From assembly GCA_020249435.1 (NCBI GenBank), contig JADCFQ010000003.1:31836-95835 (forward strand): DNA of 64,000 nt. The letters run 5' to 3'. The position numbers were made by a program, and so were the translations under genes. The notes beneath the pieces are model-generated. The model ran no database searches. It was given only the letters and a program-made list of their open reading frames with translations, and was not told the origin of the DNA. Positions 27,793-36,436 of the stretch are shown here, piece by piece; position 1 is the stretch's first letter; each line of letters begins with the position of its first letter. Source of the stretch: Roseomonas sp. Lineage in GTDB: Bacteria; Pseudomonadota; Alphaproteobacteria; Acetobacterales; Acetobacteraceae.

Positions 27793-28731
27793 CTATCCCG
27801 CTGCCTTGGCGGGCGAAAGCCCAGGCAGAGGCAGCGCCCCCGCCGCGCCCCAGGCGGCCCAAACCGCTTCGGCCTGAGCGGCATTCAGCGGCAGATGCGG
27901 CGGGCGAATGGTGCGCCAACCCGCATCCCCCGTACTGCGCGCAATGATCTCACGGAGCCCCGGGATCAGCGGCACGGAAGTCGCGGCCTTGCGCGTCGCG
28001 TTCAACACAGCCTGCGCCGCATCGGCTTCAGCGCCGGTGCGCTTGGCATAGACAATGCCGCCCCAATGCGAATTGCCATTCGATGCCGCAGTAATGCAGC
28101 CCGCACCACCTTCGGCCAGGATCCTTTGCAGGAATTCATCGCTGCCGGAATAAACCTCAAACCCATCCTTGGCGAAGGCCTGCACCATGGCCTGCATATT
28201 GGCGTAGTCGCCCGATGAATCCTTCACACCCTTGATGGTGCCAGGGAAGGCCTTGATCAGGCGTTCCAGCAAGGAAAGGCTGAAGGGCACCGCCGATTGC
28301 TGAGGGAAGTGATACAGGTAAACCTTCGCGCCGCCACCAATGCGGTTCAAGGCTTCCGAGAAATAGGCGAACAACCCATCATCCGACGGACCCTTGTAAT
28401 AGAAGGGCGGCAGCATCAGCACGCCGGGGCAGCCGGCATCGCGCGCATGCTTGGTCAGTTCCACGCTATCCATCAGGCTCGCGCAGCCCGTGCCTGGCAT
28501 CATGCGCGCTGCCGGAATGCCGCGCGCAATCAGCCCTTCCAGAATGGCCTTGCGTTCATGCAGGCCGAAGGAATTTGCCTCACCGGTGGTGCCCAGCACG
28601 CCAAGCCCGGTGCAGCCATTGGCCAGCAGCCATTTGGCATGCGCCGCCATGCGATCCAGATCGGGGGTCAGATCGGGCTTCATCGCCGTCAGCACCGCGG
28701 CATTCACGCCGCCATAAATCGCGTCCTTCAT
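27793..28731 (-). CDS. DapA-like dihydrodipicolinate synthase/N-acetylneuraminate lyase family aldolase
   Basis: 312-aa (beta/alpha)8 class I aldolase. It shows LGVLGTTGEANSFGL, the Schiff-base Lys in GTIKGVKDSSGDYANM, and YHFPQQSAV at the position of the catalytic Tyr. The real DapA has a different surrounding sequence and the neighbour is a cupin, so a catabolic aldolase or dehydratase for a keto-acid is more likely than lysine synthesis. Confidence 0.83.
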   Translation of the reverse strand: MKDAIYGGVNAAVLTAMKPDLTPDLDRMAAHAKWLLANGCTGLGVLGTTGEANSFGLHERKAILEGLIARGIPAARMMPGTGCASLMDSVELTKHARDAGCPGVLMLPPFYYKGPSDDGLFAYFSEALNRIGGGAKVYLYHFPQQSAVPFSLSLLERLIKAFPGTIKGVKDSSGDYANMQAMVQAFAKDGFEVYSGSDEFLQRILAEGGAGCITAASNGNSHWGGIVYAKRTGAEADAAQAVLNATRKAATSVPLIPGLREIIARSTGDAGWRTIRPPHLPLNAAQAEAVWAAWGAAGALPLPGLSPAKAAG

Positions 28732-28799
28732 TGGGGCTTCCTTCGTGAGGCTTGAAAAAACTTCTGCGCCTTAGTCGCGCGGGGAGCAAGCCCAGTCAA

Positions 28800-29531
28800 T
28801 CACTGAAATAGTCGCAGAAGCATCTCCGCGCCGGCAAAGGCAATGAAGTTATTGATCCCATGCAGCCACATGCCAAACCTTGGGCTCCCGGTCCTCGCCC
28901 GCGCAAAGCTCAACAATAATGTCAGCGGCAAGAGCGAAAGCATACCAAACGGGCCGCGCAAATGGATCAGCAGGAAAGCCGCACTCGTAAGACCGATGGT
29001 GAGCCAAAGGCCGCGTTCCTCCAACCGACGCCAAAGCCAATGCCGAAAGAAGCTTTCCTCGACTATTGGCGCTATGATCACCGGTACAATGAATGCGATA
29101 AGGTAGGACATCCAGAAGATGACGAAGAGGTAGCCTTGGAATTGCTGCGCCAAGGTAATCGGGCTTGGCCCCAGCCGCAGATCAAGCCCAAACAGGAGCT
29201 TTCGCAAACCAAGCACCGCAAAGGGCAGCAAAATAGCAGCGAAAATCAACAAACCCTTGGCAGCGACACCAAGACCGCCTTCCTTTTGTGCGGCAGGAAA
29301 TAGTCTGGCATCGCGCTTGGCCACAACGAACAAAAGCGCATAGGAAGCGATGGCGCCGCAGAGCATGGCGATATTGCCTGCTGCGATGGCGTCAAGCCCA
29401 ACGACATTTTTGAGCAGTACAAGGCTGACGGCGACCGTACACGCCTGCGTTATCAGGAAAAGCCCAAGCCATAGAACCAACGACCAAATGGTCGTGGCCA
29501 AGGATTTGTCCTCAGATGGCGTCGTCTCCAT
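28800..29531 (-). CDS. CPBP-family intramembrane glutamic endopeptidase
   Basis: 243-aa polytopic membrane protein with the CPBP/Abi motifs: EESFFRHWLWRRL (EExxxR), a following LIHLRG and GMWLHGINNF. Relatives process prenylated proteins or self-immunity substrates; the target is unknown here. ATG 29531 is preferred over the ORF start at 29567, which would overlap the next gene. Base composition is somewhat lower in GC than in surrounding genes. Confidence 0.83.
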   Translation of the reverse strand: METTPSEDKSLATTIWSLVLWLGLFLITQACTVAVSLVLLKNVVGLDAIAAGNIAMLCGAIASYALLFVVAKRDARLFPAAQKEGGLGVAAKGLLIFAAILLPFAVLGLRKLLFGLDLRLGPSPITLAQQFQGYLFVIFWMSYLIAFIVPVIIAPIVEESFFRHWLWRRLEERGLWLTIGLTSAAFLLIHLRGPFGMLSLLPLTLLLSFARARTGSPRFGMWLHGINNFIAFAGAEMLLRLFQ

Positions 29532-29563
29532 ACAGCGATGATGCACGCATCCAAGGCGGAGGC

Positions 29564-30046
29564 TCAAGCGCCATTCTTCACCTTCCGCGGCATCATCCCC
29601 GGCCAGCGCACCACATGATCTTCCAAAGCCCCAGCCTTGCGTTCATCAATCGCGCGCCCGCGCACAGAAACACCCGCGCGATGCACGCTTTCCGGATCGC
29701 CCGAGACCAGCGGGTGCCACCAGGCCAAATCCCTACCCTCAGCGACCATGCGATAGGCGCAGCTTGGCGGCAGCCAATCAATCGTAGCGAGCTTTTTCGG
29801 CGTCAGCTTCACGCAATCCGGTACGCGTTTCTTGCGCCCCGCGTAATCGGAACAACGGCAGCTCTGCAAATCCAATAACCGACACGCCACTTCGGTATAG
29901 GCGAGCGCATCGGTATCCTCATCACGCAGCTTATGGAGGCAGCAGCGCCCGCAACCATCGCACAGGCTTTCCCATTCCGCCCGAGACATCTCGGCGAGCG
30001 TCTTGCTTTTCCAGAAAGGCGTTTTGTCAGACACGCCAGAAGTCAA
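29564..30046 (-). CDS. YcgN/UPF0260-family cysteine cluster protein
   Basis: 160-aa protein with the zinc- or iron-binding cysteine cluster [16 protein letters not shown] near the N-terminus, further Cys at [14 protein letters not shown] and the closing [10 protein letters not shown] region. It belongs to the YkgJ superfamily and its function is unknown. It stands downstream of the SYLF gene on the same strand. Confidence 0.87.
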   Translation of the reverse strand: MTSGVSDKTPFWKSKTLAEMSRAEWESLCDGCGRCCLHKLRDEDTDALAYTEVACRLLDLQSCRCSDYAGRKKRVPDCVKLTPKKLATIDWLPPSCAYRMVAEGRDLAWWHPLVSGDPESVHRAGVSVRGRAIDERKAGALEDHVVRWPGMMPRKVKNGA

Positions 30047-30067
30047 ATGACGGCAAAGCGCCTTATC

Positions 30068-30862
30068 TCAACGGCGACCACCGGAAGCAGGCGGCAGGCT
30101 TTCCGTCTGCACGCGACCCGGCGCTGCGCTGCCTTGCGTGGTGCCACCCGAGGGTGCCGCCGAATTGCCGCCACCGCTTTCCGGCCCGCCAAGGCGCATC
30201 AGCGCGCCGCGCAGCGGGTCGCTGCCGGGGTTATGCAACTCCATCGCCACCACCACCTGCCGCGCGCTTGCCTCTCGCCCGAAATAGGCCCGCATGGCGG
30301 AGCTATTGGCCGACAGCACGGCGCCATCCAGGGTAATGCCAGCGAAAAGCCCTCGGCTACGACCAATGGTGACGATATCCGCGCCCACCGCTGCCGTTGT
30401 GGCGCCCTGGATGCTGCGCCCGAGGGTCGCGAAAGCAAGCCCGGCCTCGGCACCGAATTTGAACTGGCTATCCAGAACGGCGTTGAGGCCCTTTTGCGTC
30501 ATGATCAGCGAAATCACCTGCGCATCCTGCAAGCCGGCCTGCAGGCCGAAGCTGCCGCCGACCAGGCTATAGAAGGCGGGGGAGGACCAGGACCCGCCAC
30601 CACCGCGCGCGGCCAGCACGCATTCGCCAAACTCGCCGCCGATGAAAAACCCGGCGCGGAAGACCCTGGGGCAGATCAAGACGCCCTTCGCGTTGCGCAG
30701 CAGCGCGCGGGCATCGCCGGTGTTATCCGCCGGGCCCATCATTTCCTGGAGCGTCAGCGTGGCGCGGTCCACCAAGGCCTGTTCTTCGGCCTGGGCGCGT
30801 GCGCCGCCGGAAAAGCCAAGCATGCCAAGGAGTAAGGCGCTAAAAAGCATGAGAGGGCGCAT
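30068..30862 (-). CDS. SYLF/YSC84-domain lipid-binding family protein, exported
   Basis: 264-aa protein with a signal peptide (RPLMLFSALLLGMLGFSGGARAQ) and the SYLF/YSC84 core: AKGVLICPRVFRAGFFIGGE, SPAFYSLVGGSFGLQAGLQ and a final GLFAGITLDGAVL. The C-terminal 45 residues are Gly/Ser/Pro-rich and probably disordered. SYLF proteins bind phosphoinositides in eukaryotes; the bacterial role is unknown but periplasmic by signal. The ATG at 30862 has GGGA ten bases upstream. The longer ORF overlaps the phosphatase gene. Confidence 0.83.
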   Translation of the reverse strand: MRPLMLFSALLLGMLGFSGGARAQAEEQALVDRATLTLQEMMGPADNTGDARALLRNAKGVLICPRVFRAGFFIGGEFGECVLAARGGGGSWSSPAFYSLVGGSFGLQAGLQDAQVISLIMTQKGLNAVLDSQFKFGAEAGLAFATLGRSIQGATTAAVGADIVTIGRSRGLFAGITLDGAVLSANSSAMRAYFGREASARQVVVAMELHNPGSDPLRGALMRLGGPESGGGNSAAPSGGTTQGSAAPGRVQTESLPPASGGRR

Positions 30863-30944
30863 GAAAACCATTTCCCAACCCGTTGATTCGCCAGACTCTA
30901 CACCAAGGATTCGCGTCGGGGGAAGAGTTTCTTGCAGACTGCGC

Positions 30945-31583
30945 TCAAACCCCTGCTGGCGCCGGGGTCCAGGGTTCCTCATTCACCGACGCCACACGCC
31001 AATCAAGGCCGTGTTTTTCAATGCGGGTCAGGGACAGGTTCTTGATACTGAAGACCAAAGCCTGATCCGGCGAAAGCCCCATCGCATGGGCCAAAGCGGC
31101 GCGGATCGAACCACCATGCGCCACAATCACGATATCCTGGCCTTCCAATAGCGTCGCCAGGCGTTCCAGCACGGCGGCAACACGCGCCTGCACGTCGCGG
31201 AAGCTCTCCCCGCCCGGCGGATGTTCCTCACCGGCATGGGGCCAGAAGGGATGCGCCGGGCGCGTCAGCAGCGCGGGCAAGGCCTCATGCGGGATGCCCT
31301 GCCATTCGCCGAGATACTGTTCGGCGAAATCGCGTTCCGCTTCCAAATCCGCGTCAGGATAGCCCGCCGCAAACACCGCCGCGGCAGTGGCGCGGGTGCG
31401 GGAGAGGTTGGTGACAAACCAACGCGCCGGCTGCGGCAGACGCTCAGCCAACCAGCGATAGGATGCCGCTTCTTCCTGCAAGGCCAGATCGCATAAGCCG
31501 ACATCCATGCTGCCATAGAGCACCGCGCGGGCTGATGGTTCCACCAGCGCGTGGCGGACCAGGAAAAAGCGCGTTGGCGTCAC
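30945..31583 (-). CDS. Histidine phosphatase family protein
   Basis: 212-aa phosphoglycerate mutase-like enzyme. The N-terminal motif is FFLVRHALVEP, where the usual RHG is RHA, and HGGSIRA supplies the second His. It resembles alpha-ribazole phosphatase/GpmB relatives, but no cobalamin genes are near. It starts with GTG in a 4-bp overlap with the DUF2237 gene upstream, forming pckA-DUF2237-phosphatase. Confidence 0.83.
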   Translation of the reverse strand: MTPTRFFLVRHALVEPSARAVLYGSMDVGLCDLALQEEAASYRWLAERLPQPARWFVTNLSRTRATAAAVFAAGYPDADLEAERDFAEQYLGEWQGIPHEALPALLTRPAHPFWPHAGEEHPPGGESFRDVQARVAAVLERLATLLEGQDIVIVAHGGSIRAALAHAMGLSPDQALVFSIKNLSLTRIEKHGLDWRVASVNEEPWTPAPAGV

Positions 31584-31993
31584 GCCGGCGCATCCAGGGC
31601 ATGCGCCATCAGATCATCCAGCGCGCAGATCTGCAGTGCCGCTTCATGCGTTGCTTCCAACAAGACGGGCGGCGCAAATCCCGCGCGGCGCGCTTCTTCC
31701 CAACGCGCAGCGCAAAGGCACCAGCGATCACCCGGCGAGAGCCCGGCAAAGCCATATTCAGGGCGCGGCGTGGAAAGATCATTCCCGGCTGCCTTGCTGA
31801 ATTGCAGAAATTCAGCGCTGACTTGCGCGCAGACCACATGCAGCCCGATATCTTCAGGCCCCGTATTGCAGCAGCCATCACGGAAAAAACCGGTGAGGGG
31901 CGCCACCGAACAGGGCAGCAAAGCCCCGCCCAAGACATTGCGCTTGCCGGCCTCGGCAGAGGCCGGCTTCAGCCAATCAAAGCCAGCGCTCAT
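31580..31993 (-). CDS. DUF2237 family protein
   Basis: 137-aa protein rich in conserved Cys and Gly. It opens with [27 protein letters not shown], split by the family turn, and has [16 protein letters not shown], which is diagnostic of DUF2237. No function is known. It overlaps pckA and the phosphatase gene by 4 bp each, so it is translated with them. Confidence 0.85.
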   Translation of the reverse strand: MSAGFDWLKPASAEAGKRNVLGGALLPCSVAPLTGFFRDGCCNTGPEDIGLHVVCAQVSAEFLQFSKAAGNDLSTPRPEYGFAGLSPGDRWCLCAARWEEARRAGFAPPVLLEATHEAALQICALDDLMAHALDAPA

Positions 31994-33585
31994 GCCGCAG
32001 CGCGAATGGCAGCCGCCTTCACATCCGCATCCACCGCATCGGCATAGGTCGCGAAATTCGCCTCAAACCGCGCGACCAGATCGCGCGCCGTGCGATCATA
32101 GCCGGCCTTGTCGGCCCAGGTCTCACGCGGGTTCAGCATTTCACTCGGCACGCCATTAAGCGCCTTCGGCACCATCAGGCCGAAGAAAGGATCGCGCTGG
32201 AATTCCACGCGGGCCAGGCTGCCATCAAGCGCGGCGCGCAGCAGGGCGCGCGTGACGTGGATGGGCATGCGATTGCCCGTGCCGTAACCACCGCCGGTCC
32301 AGCCGGTATTCACCAGCCAGCAATCGGCGCCATGCCGCGCCATCAGCTCCGCCAGCATCTGGCCATAGACTTCCGGTCGGCGCGGCAGGAAGGGCGCACC
32401 GAAGCAGGTGGAGAATGTCGCCTGAGGCTCCTTCCCCAGGCCCTTTTCCGTGCCGGCCACGCGCGCGGTATAGCCCGACAGGAAGTGATACATCGCCTGC
32501 GCCGGGGACAATTTGGCAATCGGCGGCAGCACACCGAAAGCATCCGCCGTCAACATCACCACATTGCGCGGCAGGCCGGCGGCACCGCTTTCCACGATGT
32601 TCGGAATATAGGGCAGCGGATAGCAGGAACGGGTATTTTCCGTGAGCCTGCCATCATTCAAATCAAGCCGGCCCGCTGCATCGGCGATCACATTTTCCAA
32701 CACGGCGCCGAAACGATGCGACGCATCCCAGATTTGTGGCTCAGCTTCACGGCTGAGCTTGATCACCTTCGCATAGCAGCCGCCTTCGAAATTGAAGACG
32801 CCGGCATCGGACCAGCCATGCTCATCATCGCCGATCAGGTTGCGTTCCGGGTCGGAAGACAGCGTGGTCTTGCCGGTGCCGGACAGGCCAAAGAACAGCG
32901 CGACATCGCCCTTGTCGCCGACATTGGCGCTGCAATGCATGGGCAGCACGCCCTTCGCCGGCAGCAGCCAATTCATGACGGTGAAAATGCTCTTCTTGAT
33001 TTCCCCGGCATAGGATGTGCCGGCGATCACAATGGTCTTGGCCGCAAAGGAAAGCGCGATCACGGTTTCGGACCGGCAGCCATCCTGGGCAGGGTCGGCC
33101 TGGAATTCCGGTGCGTGCAGAATGGTGAAATCAGGCTCGAAGCCCGCCAATTCCGCTGGCGCCGGGCGGATGAACATATTGCGCGCGAACAGCGCATGCC
33201 AGGCATTGGTGGTAACCAGGCGCACGCGCACGCGATGCGCGGGATCGGCCCCGGCATAGAGATCCTGCGTGAAAAGCTCGGGCCGCGCGCCAAGCCAGCC
33301 GCGCACGCGGGCGGCAAGGCCCAGGAAGCGTTCCGGCGCCATGGGCTGATTGACCTTGCCCCACCAGATATCGGCGCGGGTTTCGGGGTCTTCCACCACA
33401 AACTTGTCCTGCACGGACCGGCCGGTATGGGTGCCGGTTTCGGCGATAAAGGCGCCATCGGCGGAAAGCCGGCCTTCATTGCGGCGCAGCGCATGGGCAA
33501 TCAGCGCCGGCGGCATCAGATTGGCATGAATGATTTCAGCCCCGGTCACACCGGTCCCGGCCAAGGCTTTCACAGCATTAGTCAT
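31990..33585 (-). CDS. pckA: Phosphoenolpyruvate carboxykinase (ATP)
   Basis: 531-aa enzyme that converts oxaloacetate plus ATP to phosphoenolpyruvate, the entry step to gluconeogenesis. The kinase P-loop [11 protein letters not shown] is at 233-243, preceded by the Mn/Lys motif [12 protein letters not shown] and followed by [11 protein letters not shown]. The C-terminal [14 protein letters not shown] is also typical. It is the first gene of a three-gene unit. A candidate operator lies in the 94-bp gap upstream. Confidence 0.96.
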   Translation of the reverse strand: MTNAVKALAGTGVTGAEIIHANLMPPALIAHALRRNEGRLSADGAFIAETGTHTGRSVQDKFVVEDPETRADIWWGKVNQPMAPERFLGLAARVRGWLGARPELFTQDLYAGADPAHRVRVRLVTTNAWHALFARNMFIRPAPAELAGFEPDFTILHAPEFQADPAQDGCRSETVIALSFAAKTIVIAGTSYAGEIKKSIFTVMNWLLPAKGVLPMHCSANVGDKGDVALFFGLSGTGKTTLSSDPERNLIGDDEHGWSDAGVFNFEGGCYAKVIKLSREAEPQIWDASHRFGAVLENVIADAAGRLDLNDGRLTENTRSCYPLPYIPNIVESGAAGLPRNVVMLTADAFGVLPPIAKLSPAQAMYHFLSGYTARVAGTEKGLGKEPQATFSTCFGAPFLPRRPEVYGQMLAELMARHGADCWLVNTGWTGGGYGTGNRMPIHVTRALLRAALDGSLARVEFQRDPFFGLMVPKALNGVPSEMLNPRETWADKAGYDRTARDLVARFEANFATYADAVDADVKAAAIRAAA

Positions 33586-33606
33586 TTATGGAACACCCCT
33601 CCAACC

Positions 33607-33638
33607 ACTTATGATACGCGTCGCGTGAACGACTTATG
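33607..33638 (-). promoter_or_regulatory. Candidate operator upstream of pckA
   Basis: The 7-mer ACTTATG occurs at 33607-33613 and 33632-33638 as direct repeats 25 bp apart, flanking the near-palindrome ACGCGTCGCGT. It sits 22 bp upstream of the pckA start, where an activator or repressor site is expected. A TATCAT -10-like hexamer (minus strand) overlaps the nearer repeat. Confidence 0.35.
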
Positions 33639-33679
33639 GTCGCTCTATCAGGGCGGCTCGCGGCAGAATTGCGGCAGGT

Positions 33680-34426
33680 TCAGGGGGCAGACGGGGCTTG
33701 CCCGCCTTGGGCCGCCCGCCCTTCCCGCGCTGCCCTGATCAGCGCCGAACGCACGGCATCCGCATCGCCCACCGGCGCGGGGAAGGCAAGCCGTCGGGAT
33801 GCCTCGCCATCCGAAATATCGCAGCCATCAGGGTCCACCGTCACCAGCCGCCAGGGGCCGGGGGCGCCGCCCAATAGCCCGGTCGCGATGGCGGCCAGGG
33901 CATCCGGGTGGTCCTGGTTCACATGGGCGATGATTTCGGCCTCGGCCGCCGCCACTGCGGCGACCGCTGCCGCATCCGGCACCAGCGCACTGGCCTTGAG
34001 GCGCACCGCCCGGGCAAAGCCCCCCACCAAAAGCGCGCCACCGATGGTCACACGCCACAGCGCGAAATCGCCGAAATCCGCATAAAGCGCGGCATAGGGA
34101 TGCACCGCGAGCCAGCGTGCCTTGAGTGCGGCCACCTGCCCCGCCGGCACAAGCTCCGCGATCCCGGTCACGGTCACGCGGGGCGCGGTTTGCGGATTGG
34201 GGCCGGTTGGCGTGCCGGTGATCAGCAGGGCGCAGCGCGGATCGGCCTGCAAATGTCGCGTATGCTCAGAAAGCGATGACAGCAGCATGAGCGGCGAGAG
34301 ATCCGGCGCGCTGGCGGGCGTGACCAGGCTGGCGAAAGGCTGCCCATCCTGCCCGGTTGCGAGGCTTGCCGCCCGCCTGGCGCGGATCAGCCGCCGCGCT
34401 TCCAATATGGCATCAAACTGTTCCAT
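33680..34426 (-). CDS. HugZ-like pyridoxamine-5'-phosphate-oxidase-fold protein (heme/flavin binding)
   Basis: 248-aa protein with an N-terminal split-barrel flavin/heme domain (LATGQDGQPFASLVTPA, then DPRCALLITG) and a C-terminal DUF2470-like domain with IIAHVNQDHPDAL, the usual heme-utilisation arrangement. The expected activity is heme binding or degradation, not vitamin B6 synthesis. It is encoded upstream of pckA on the same strand and divergent from chvI, with two large hairpins between. Confidence 0.83.
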   Translation of the reverse strand: MEQFDAILEARRLIRARRAASLATGQDGQPFASLVTPASAPDLSPLMLLSSLSEHTRHLQADPRCALLITGTPTGPNPQTAPRVTVTGIAELVPAGQVAALKARWLAVHPYAALYADFGDFALWRVTIGGALLVGGFARAVRLKASALVPDAAAVAAVAAAEAEIIAHVNQDHPDALAAIATGLLGGAPGPWRLVTVDPDGCDISDGEASRRLAFPAPVGDADAVRSALIRAAREGRAAQGGQAPSAP

Positions 34427-34445
34427 CGCCCTTCTCCGGCCTGCC

Positions 34446-34497
34446 GCAGAGTAATATTCGATTTGATGATTCCATCAAATCGAGTTTCTTGCTCTGC
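34446..34497. repeat. Nested hairpin 1 upstream of the HugZ-like gene
   Basis: Perfect 11-bp arms TCGATTTGATG (34458-34468) and CATCAAATCGA (34473-34483) with an ATTC loop, enclosed by outer arms GCAGAG (34446-34451) and CTCTGC (34492-34497). The region is AT-rich compared with flanking genes. Confidence 0.7.
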
Positions 34498-34510
34498 AAA
34501 ATATAACTTA

Positions 34511-34571
34511 TAGAGCAGTTTATGCCCATTTGCGGAACCGCCTAGCGGTTACGCAAATCTTCGCTGCTCTA
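34511..34571. repeat. Nested hairpin 2 upstream of chvI
   Basis: Inner 14-bp arms (34528-34541 and 34545-34558, starting ATTTGCG and ending CGCAAAT) have one mismatch and a CTA loop. Perfect 8-bp outer arms TAGAGCAG (34511-34518) and CTGCTCTA (34564-34571) enclose them. It lies 76 bp before the chvI start and has no T-run typical of a terminator. Confidence 0.7.
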
Positions 34572-34646
34572 TTGCCATAATTGGCTCGCAATATAATCAC
34601 TGACGCGGCAAAAGAATGTCACCGCCGCGTCGGAGGTGCTTGAACA

Positions 34647-35348
34647 ATGCCGCAAACCATCGCCCTTGTGGATGATGACCGCAATATCCTCACTTCCGTT
34701 TCCATGACCCTGGAACAGGAAGGCTACCAGGTGCGCACCTATACGGATGGGGAAAGCGCGCTGCAGGGCTTGCTCGCCAAGCCGGCCGACCTAGCGGTGC
34801 TCGATATCAAAATGCCGCGCATGGATGGCATGGAATTGCTCCAGCGGCTGCGCCAGCGCAGCAATATGCCGGTGGTGTTTCTGACCTCAAAGGATGAGGA
34901 AGTGGATGAGCTGATGGGGCTCCGCCTTGGCGCCGATGATTACATCACCAAGCCCTTTTCGCAGCGGCTATTGTTGGAACGCATCCGCGCCCTGCTCCGC
35001 CGGAATGAAGGCGCGCGCGCGGAAGGTTCAGGCGCCCCGCCGGGTGGCGTGCTGGCGCGCGGCGATCTGATGCTGGATGAGACGAAGCATACGTGCCTTT
35101 GGAAGGGCAAGGCCGTGCAATTGACCGTGACGGAATTCCTGCTGGTGAAGGCGCTCGCGCTCCGTCCCGGCATGGTGAAGAACCGCGACCAGCTGATTGA
35201 TGCCGCTTATGGCGAAAATATCTATGTGGATGACCGCACGATTGACAGCCATGTGAAGCGCATCCGCCGGAAGTTCCGCCAAACGGATGAGGACTTCGAC
35301 CAGATCGAAACGCTTTATGGCATTGGGTATCGTTATAAGGAGAATTGA
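34647..35348 (+). CDS. chvI: OmpR-family response regulator ChvI
   Basis: 233-aa regulator. The receiver domain has acidic residues in ALVDDDRN, phospho-acceptor Asp53 in [13 protein letters not shown] and conserved Lys in [11 protein letters not shown]-terminal winged helix ends in [14 protein letters not shown] and [10 protein letters not shown]. The receiver is very like alphaproteobacterial ChvI, which with the kinase ChvG controls envelope and acid-stress genes and lies near pckA in many species. Here the downstream gene is an opposite-strand acetyltransferase, so ChvG is not adjacent. Confidence 0.88.
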   Translation: MPQTIALVDDDRNILTSVSMTLEQEGYQVRTYTDGESALQGLLAKPADLAVLDIKMPRMDGMELLQRLRQRSNMPVVFLTSKDEEVDELMGLRLGADDYITKPFSQRLLLERIRALLRRNEGARAEGSGAPPGGVLARGDLMLDETKHTCLWKGKAVQLTVTEFLLVKALALRPGMVKNRDQLIDAAYGENIYVDDRTIDSHVKRIRRKFRQTDEDFDQIETLYGIGYRYKEN

Positions 35349-35363
35349 GGGAGGCGGCGGCCT

Positions 35364-35873
35364 TCAAAGTGGGGCAGAAATCCTCGCCATGACATAGGCG
35401 TCCACATAACGGCCATCGCGCAATGCATAGGCTTGATGCGTTCCCTCAACGATGAAGCCAAAGCGCTTATAGAGATGGATGGCGGGCGCATTATCCACAT
35501 AGACCGTCAATTGTATGCGGCGGATGCCGAGCCAATTATCGGCAGCATCCAGCACCGCCGCCATAAGCGCCGTGCCCACACCGCGCCTTACCCAGCCATC
35601 ATGCACACCCATGCCGAGATAAGCCGCATGGTGCTGACGACCGCTAAGCCTTCTGAGGCCCGCCTGCCCGATAATCTGGTCATCAACCGCGGCCACAAGC
35701 TCCAAATTCGACGAAGGCGTGTTCTGAATCCAGCCGGCGACTTCATCTACGGAGTGGAAGGGCACACGCATTGTCCCATAGCGATACCCGGGAAGATTGA
35801 CCAATTGCGCCAGCCCTTCGGCGTCGGATGCCTTGCGTGCCCGAATGACAAGGCGATCATCAGCGCCGCTCAT
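35364..35873 (-). CDS. GNAT-family N-acetyltransferase
   Basis: 169-aa acetyltransferase of the RimI/SpeG-like group. The acetyl-CoA site is GVHDGWVRRGVGTALMAAVL, followed by LTVYVDNAPAIHLYKRFGF, the usual motif B. Closest in style to YhhY-like proteins acting on amino acids or small peptides. It is convergent with chvI with only 15 bp between, occupying the place where chvG is expected. Confidence 0.82.
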   Translation of the reverse strand: MSGADDRLVIRARKASDAEGLAQLVNLPGYRYGTMRVPFHSVDEVAGWIQNTPSSNLELVAAVDDQIIGQAGLRRLSGRQHHAAYLGMGVHDGWVRRGVGTALMAAVLDAADNWLGIRRIQLTVYVDNAPAIHLYKRFGFIVEGTHQAYALRDGRYVDAYVMARISAPL

Positions 35874-35953
35874 GGTTTTTCTCTGCGTTTCGGATTGGAA
35901 AGAGTGATCGGGAAACCAGCCAGTATCATACGCCCGTGCGTATCAGGCGGGCG

Positions 35954-36367
35954 CTAATGCAACCGCGCTGAAGGCAGATGCGGGCTGTCCAGGCTGAAAT
36001 CCGGGATGGCCACATCAAAGGCTTCACCGGTATCGCGCACCACCATGTGGTAGGCGCCGCGCATAAAACCCGATGGCGTGCCGAGTGGTGTGCCGGAGGT
36101 ATACTCGAACCGCCCCCCCGGTTCCAGGATGGGTTGTTCGCCCACCACGCCCGCACCTTGCACCTGTTGCGTGCGGCCCGTGCCATCCGTGATCTGCCAG
36201 GTGCGGCGGATCAGCTGCACCGTCTCCCGCCCCAGATTGGCAATTTCCACCTGATAGGCCCAAACGAATTGGGCGCTTTCAGGCATGGATTGCTCCGCGA
36301 GATAAAAGGCGCGCACGGCCACCCTTATCCCACGCGTCGTTGCGACGAATGAATCCCTTTCGTTCAT
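35954..36367 (-). CDS. apaG: ApaG protein
   Basis: 137-aa ApaG/Co2+-Mg2+ efflux-associated protein with an FN3-like beta-sandwich. Family blocks are FVWAYQVEIANLG, VQLIRRTWQITDGTG, GVVGEQPILEPGGRFEYTSG and GFMRGAYHMV. ATG 36367 follows a GAGGAAGG SD; the ORF could extend seven codons further. It is transcribed with or just downstream of nothing obvious; metZ is 70 bp upstream of its stop-side neighbour on the same strand. Confidence 0.9.
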   Translation of the reverse strand: MNERDSFVATTRGIRVAVRAFYLAEQSMPESAQFVWAYQVEIANLGRETVQLIRRTWQITDGTGRTQQVQGAGVVGEQPILEPGGRFEYTSGTPLGTPSGFMRGAYHMVVRDTGEAFDVAIPDFSLDSPHLPSARLH

Positions 36368-36436
36368 TTGTGCCTTCCTCAAACCCAATTCAGCACCGCA
36401 AAGGGGTCATTTGTAAAGATTTTTTTGGAAGCTGCT

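Noticed and set aside
32257..33738. Plus-strand open frame of 493 codons opposite pckA
   Set aside because: Antisense to a complete pckA and of low-complexity composition.
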